Origin: Candidatus Eisenbergiella merdipullorum
GTDB lineage: Bacteria > Bacillota > Clostridia > Lachnospirales > Lachnospiraceae
Reading direction: 5' to 3'
DNA: 34,077 nucleotides
Assembly: GCA_019118445.1 (NCBI GenBank)
Contig: DWYY01000129.1
Coordinates: 1-34,077, forward strand
Positions 33,906 to 34,077 of the stretch are shown here, one piece after another. A model generated the notes under the pieces. It was given only the letters and a program-made list of their open reading frames with translations, did no database searches and was not told the origin of the DNA. Position 1 is the first letter of the stretch. Each line of letters begins with the position of its first letter. A program made the position numbers and the translations under genes.

Positions 33906-34077
33906 TTGGAAAAACAGTCCGGTTCGGAAATTCAGTCCAATACAATCAGAAGAATCAATATGTGGAAGCTGCGGCATGTGCTGATGGACAGACAGAAGGC
34001 CACAAAGCCTGAGCTGGCGCAGATTACAGGCCTGAGCGTGGTGACGGTGAATACCCTGATCAGCAGGATGCTGGAAT
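33906..34077 (+). CDS. ROK-type transcriptional regulator, N-terminal part (runs off window)
   Basis: Only the first 57 residues are present. The segment NTIRRINMWKLRHVLMDRQKATKPELAQITGLSVVTVNTLISRMLE is a winged helix-turn-helix of the type found at the N-terminus of ROK (NagC/XylR-like) sugar-responsive repressors. A MarR-like protein is the alternative. The TTG start at 33906 is preceded by AAGGAGGG about 9 nt upstream. The large inverted repeat just upstream would be a natural operator. The effector cannot be judged without the remainder. Confidence 0.7.
   Translation, partial: MEKQSGSEIQSNTIRRINMWKLRHVLMDRQKATKPELAQITGLSVVTVNTLISRMLE

Overview
This window looks like the chromosome of a spore-forming, GC-rich member of the Clostridia, most likely Lachnospiraceae. 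Three things support this: sporulation genes (gpr, spoIIP, sigK), a CodY regulator, and the Firmicutes order rpsT / gpr-spoIIP-lepA-hemW. Vegetative promoters of the TTGACA-17-TATAAT type and GGAGG ribosome binding sites can be read directly in front of many genes. No rRNA, tRNA, CRISPR array, insertion sequence or phage gene was seen.

Positions 1-20309 are mostly conserved core genes on the + strand: the end of a GNAT acetyltransferase, rpsT (leftward), gpr, spoIIP, lepA, hemW, sigK, comM, dprA, topA, codY, rpsB, tsf, the two-subunit serine dehydratase sdaAB-sdaAA, an Eis-like acetyltransferase, a polysaccharide-deacetylase-like protein and a DegV lipid-binding protein. The codY terminator and the rpsB promoter share the same bases. 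CodY-box-like palindromes sit on both sides of rpsB-tsf.

Positions 20365-28260 are a leftward block. It holds an AGCS amino-acid:sodium symporter, an SLC13/ArsB-type permease, a translationally coupled pair of ABC exporter half-transporters, a soluble GHKL histidine kinase and a LytTR response regulator. The kinase and regulator probably form a two-component system, and the exporter pair beside them may be a target.

From 28418 rightward there is an orphan hypB, a MATE efflux gene and then a decaying accessory stretch. That stretch contains an AlbA_2/RecG-like pseudogene broken in several places, a SAM methyltransferase, an ANT(6)-like nucleotidyltransferase fused to a small acidic domain, a P-loop kinase pseudogene with an early TGA, a 19-bp-arm inverted repeat, and the start of a ROK-type regulator that runs off the window. 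The three genes from 31576 to 33813 overlap by a few bases each and look like one degraded transferase operon.

No intergenic gap exceeds about 300 bases. The longest (13505-13773 and 28261-28524) hold the regulatory sites listed below. I did not find a clear new multi-gene system. The best candidates for novelty are the overlapping regulatory signals around codY-rpsB-tsf-sdaAB, the operator cluster between the LytTR regulator and hypB, and the ANT(6) fusion next to a kinase remnant.
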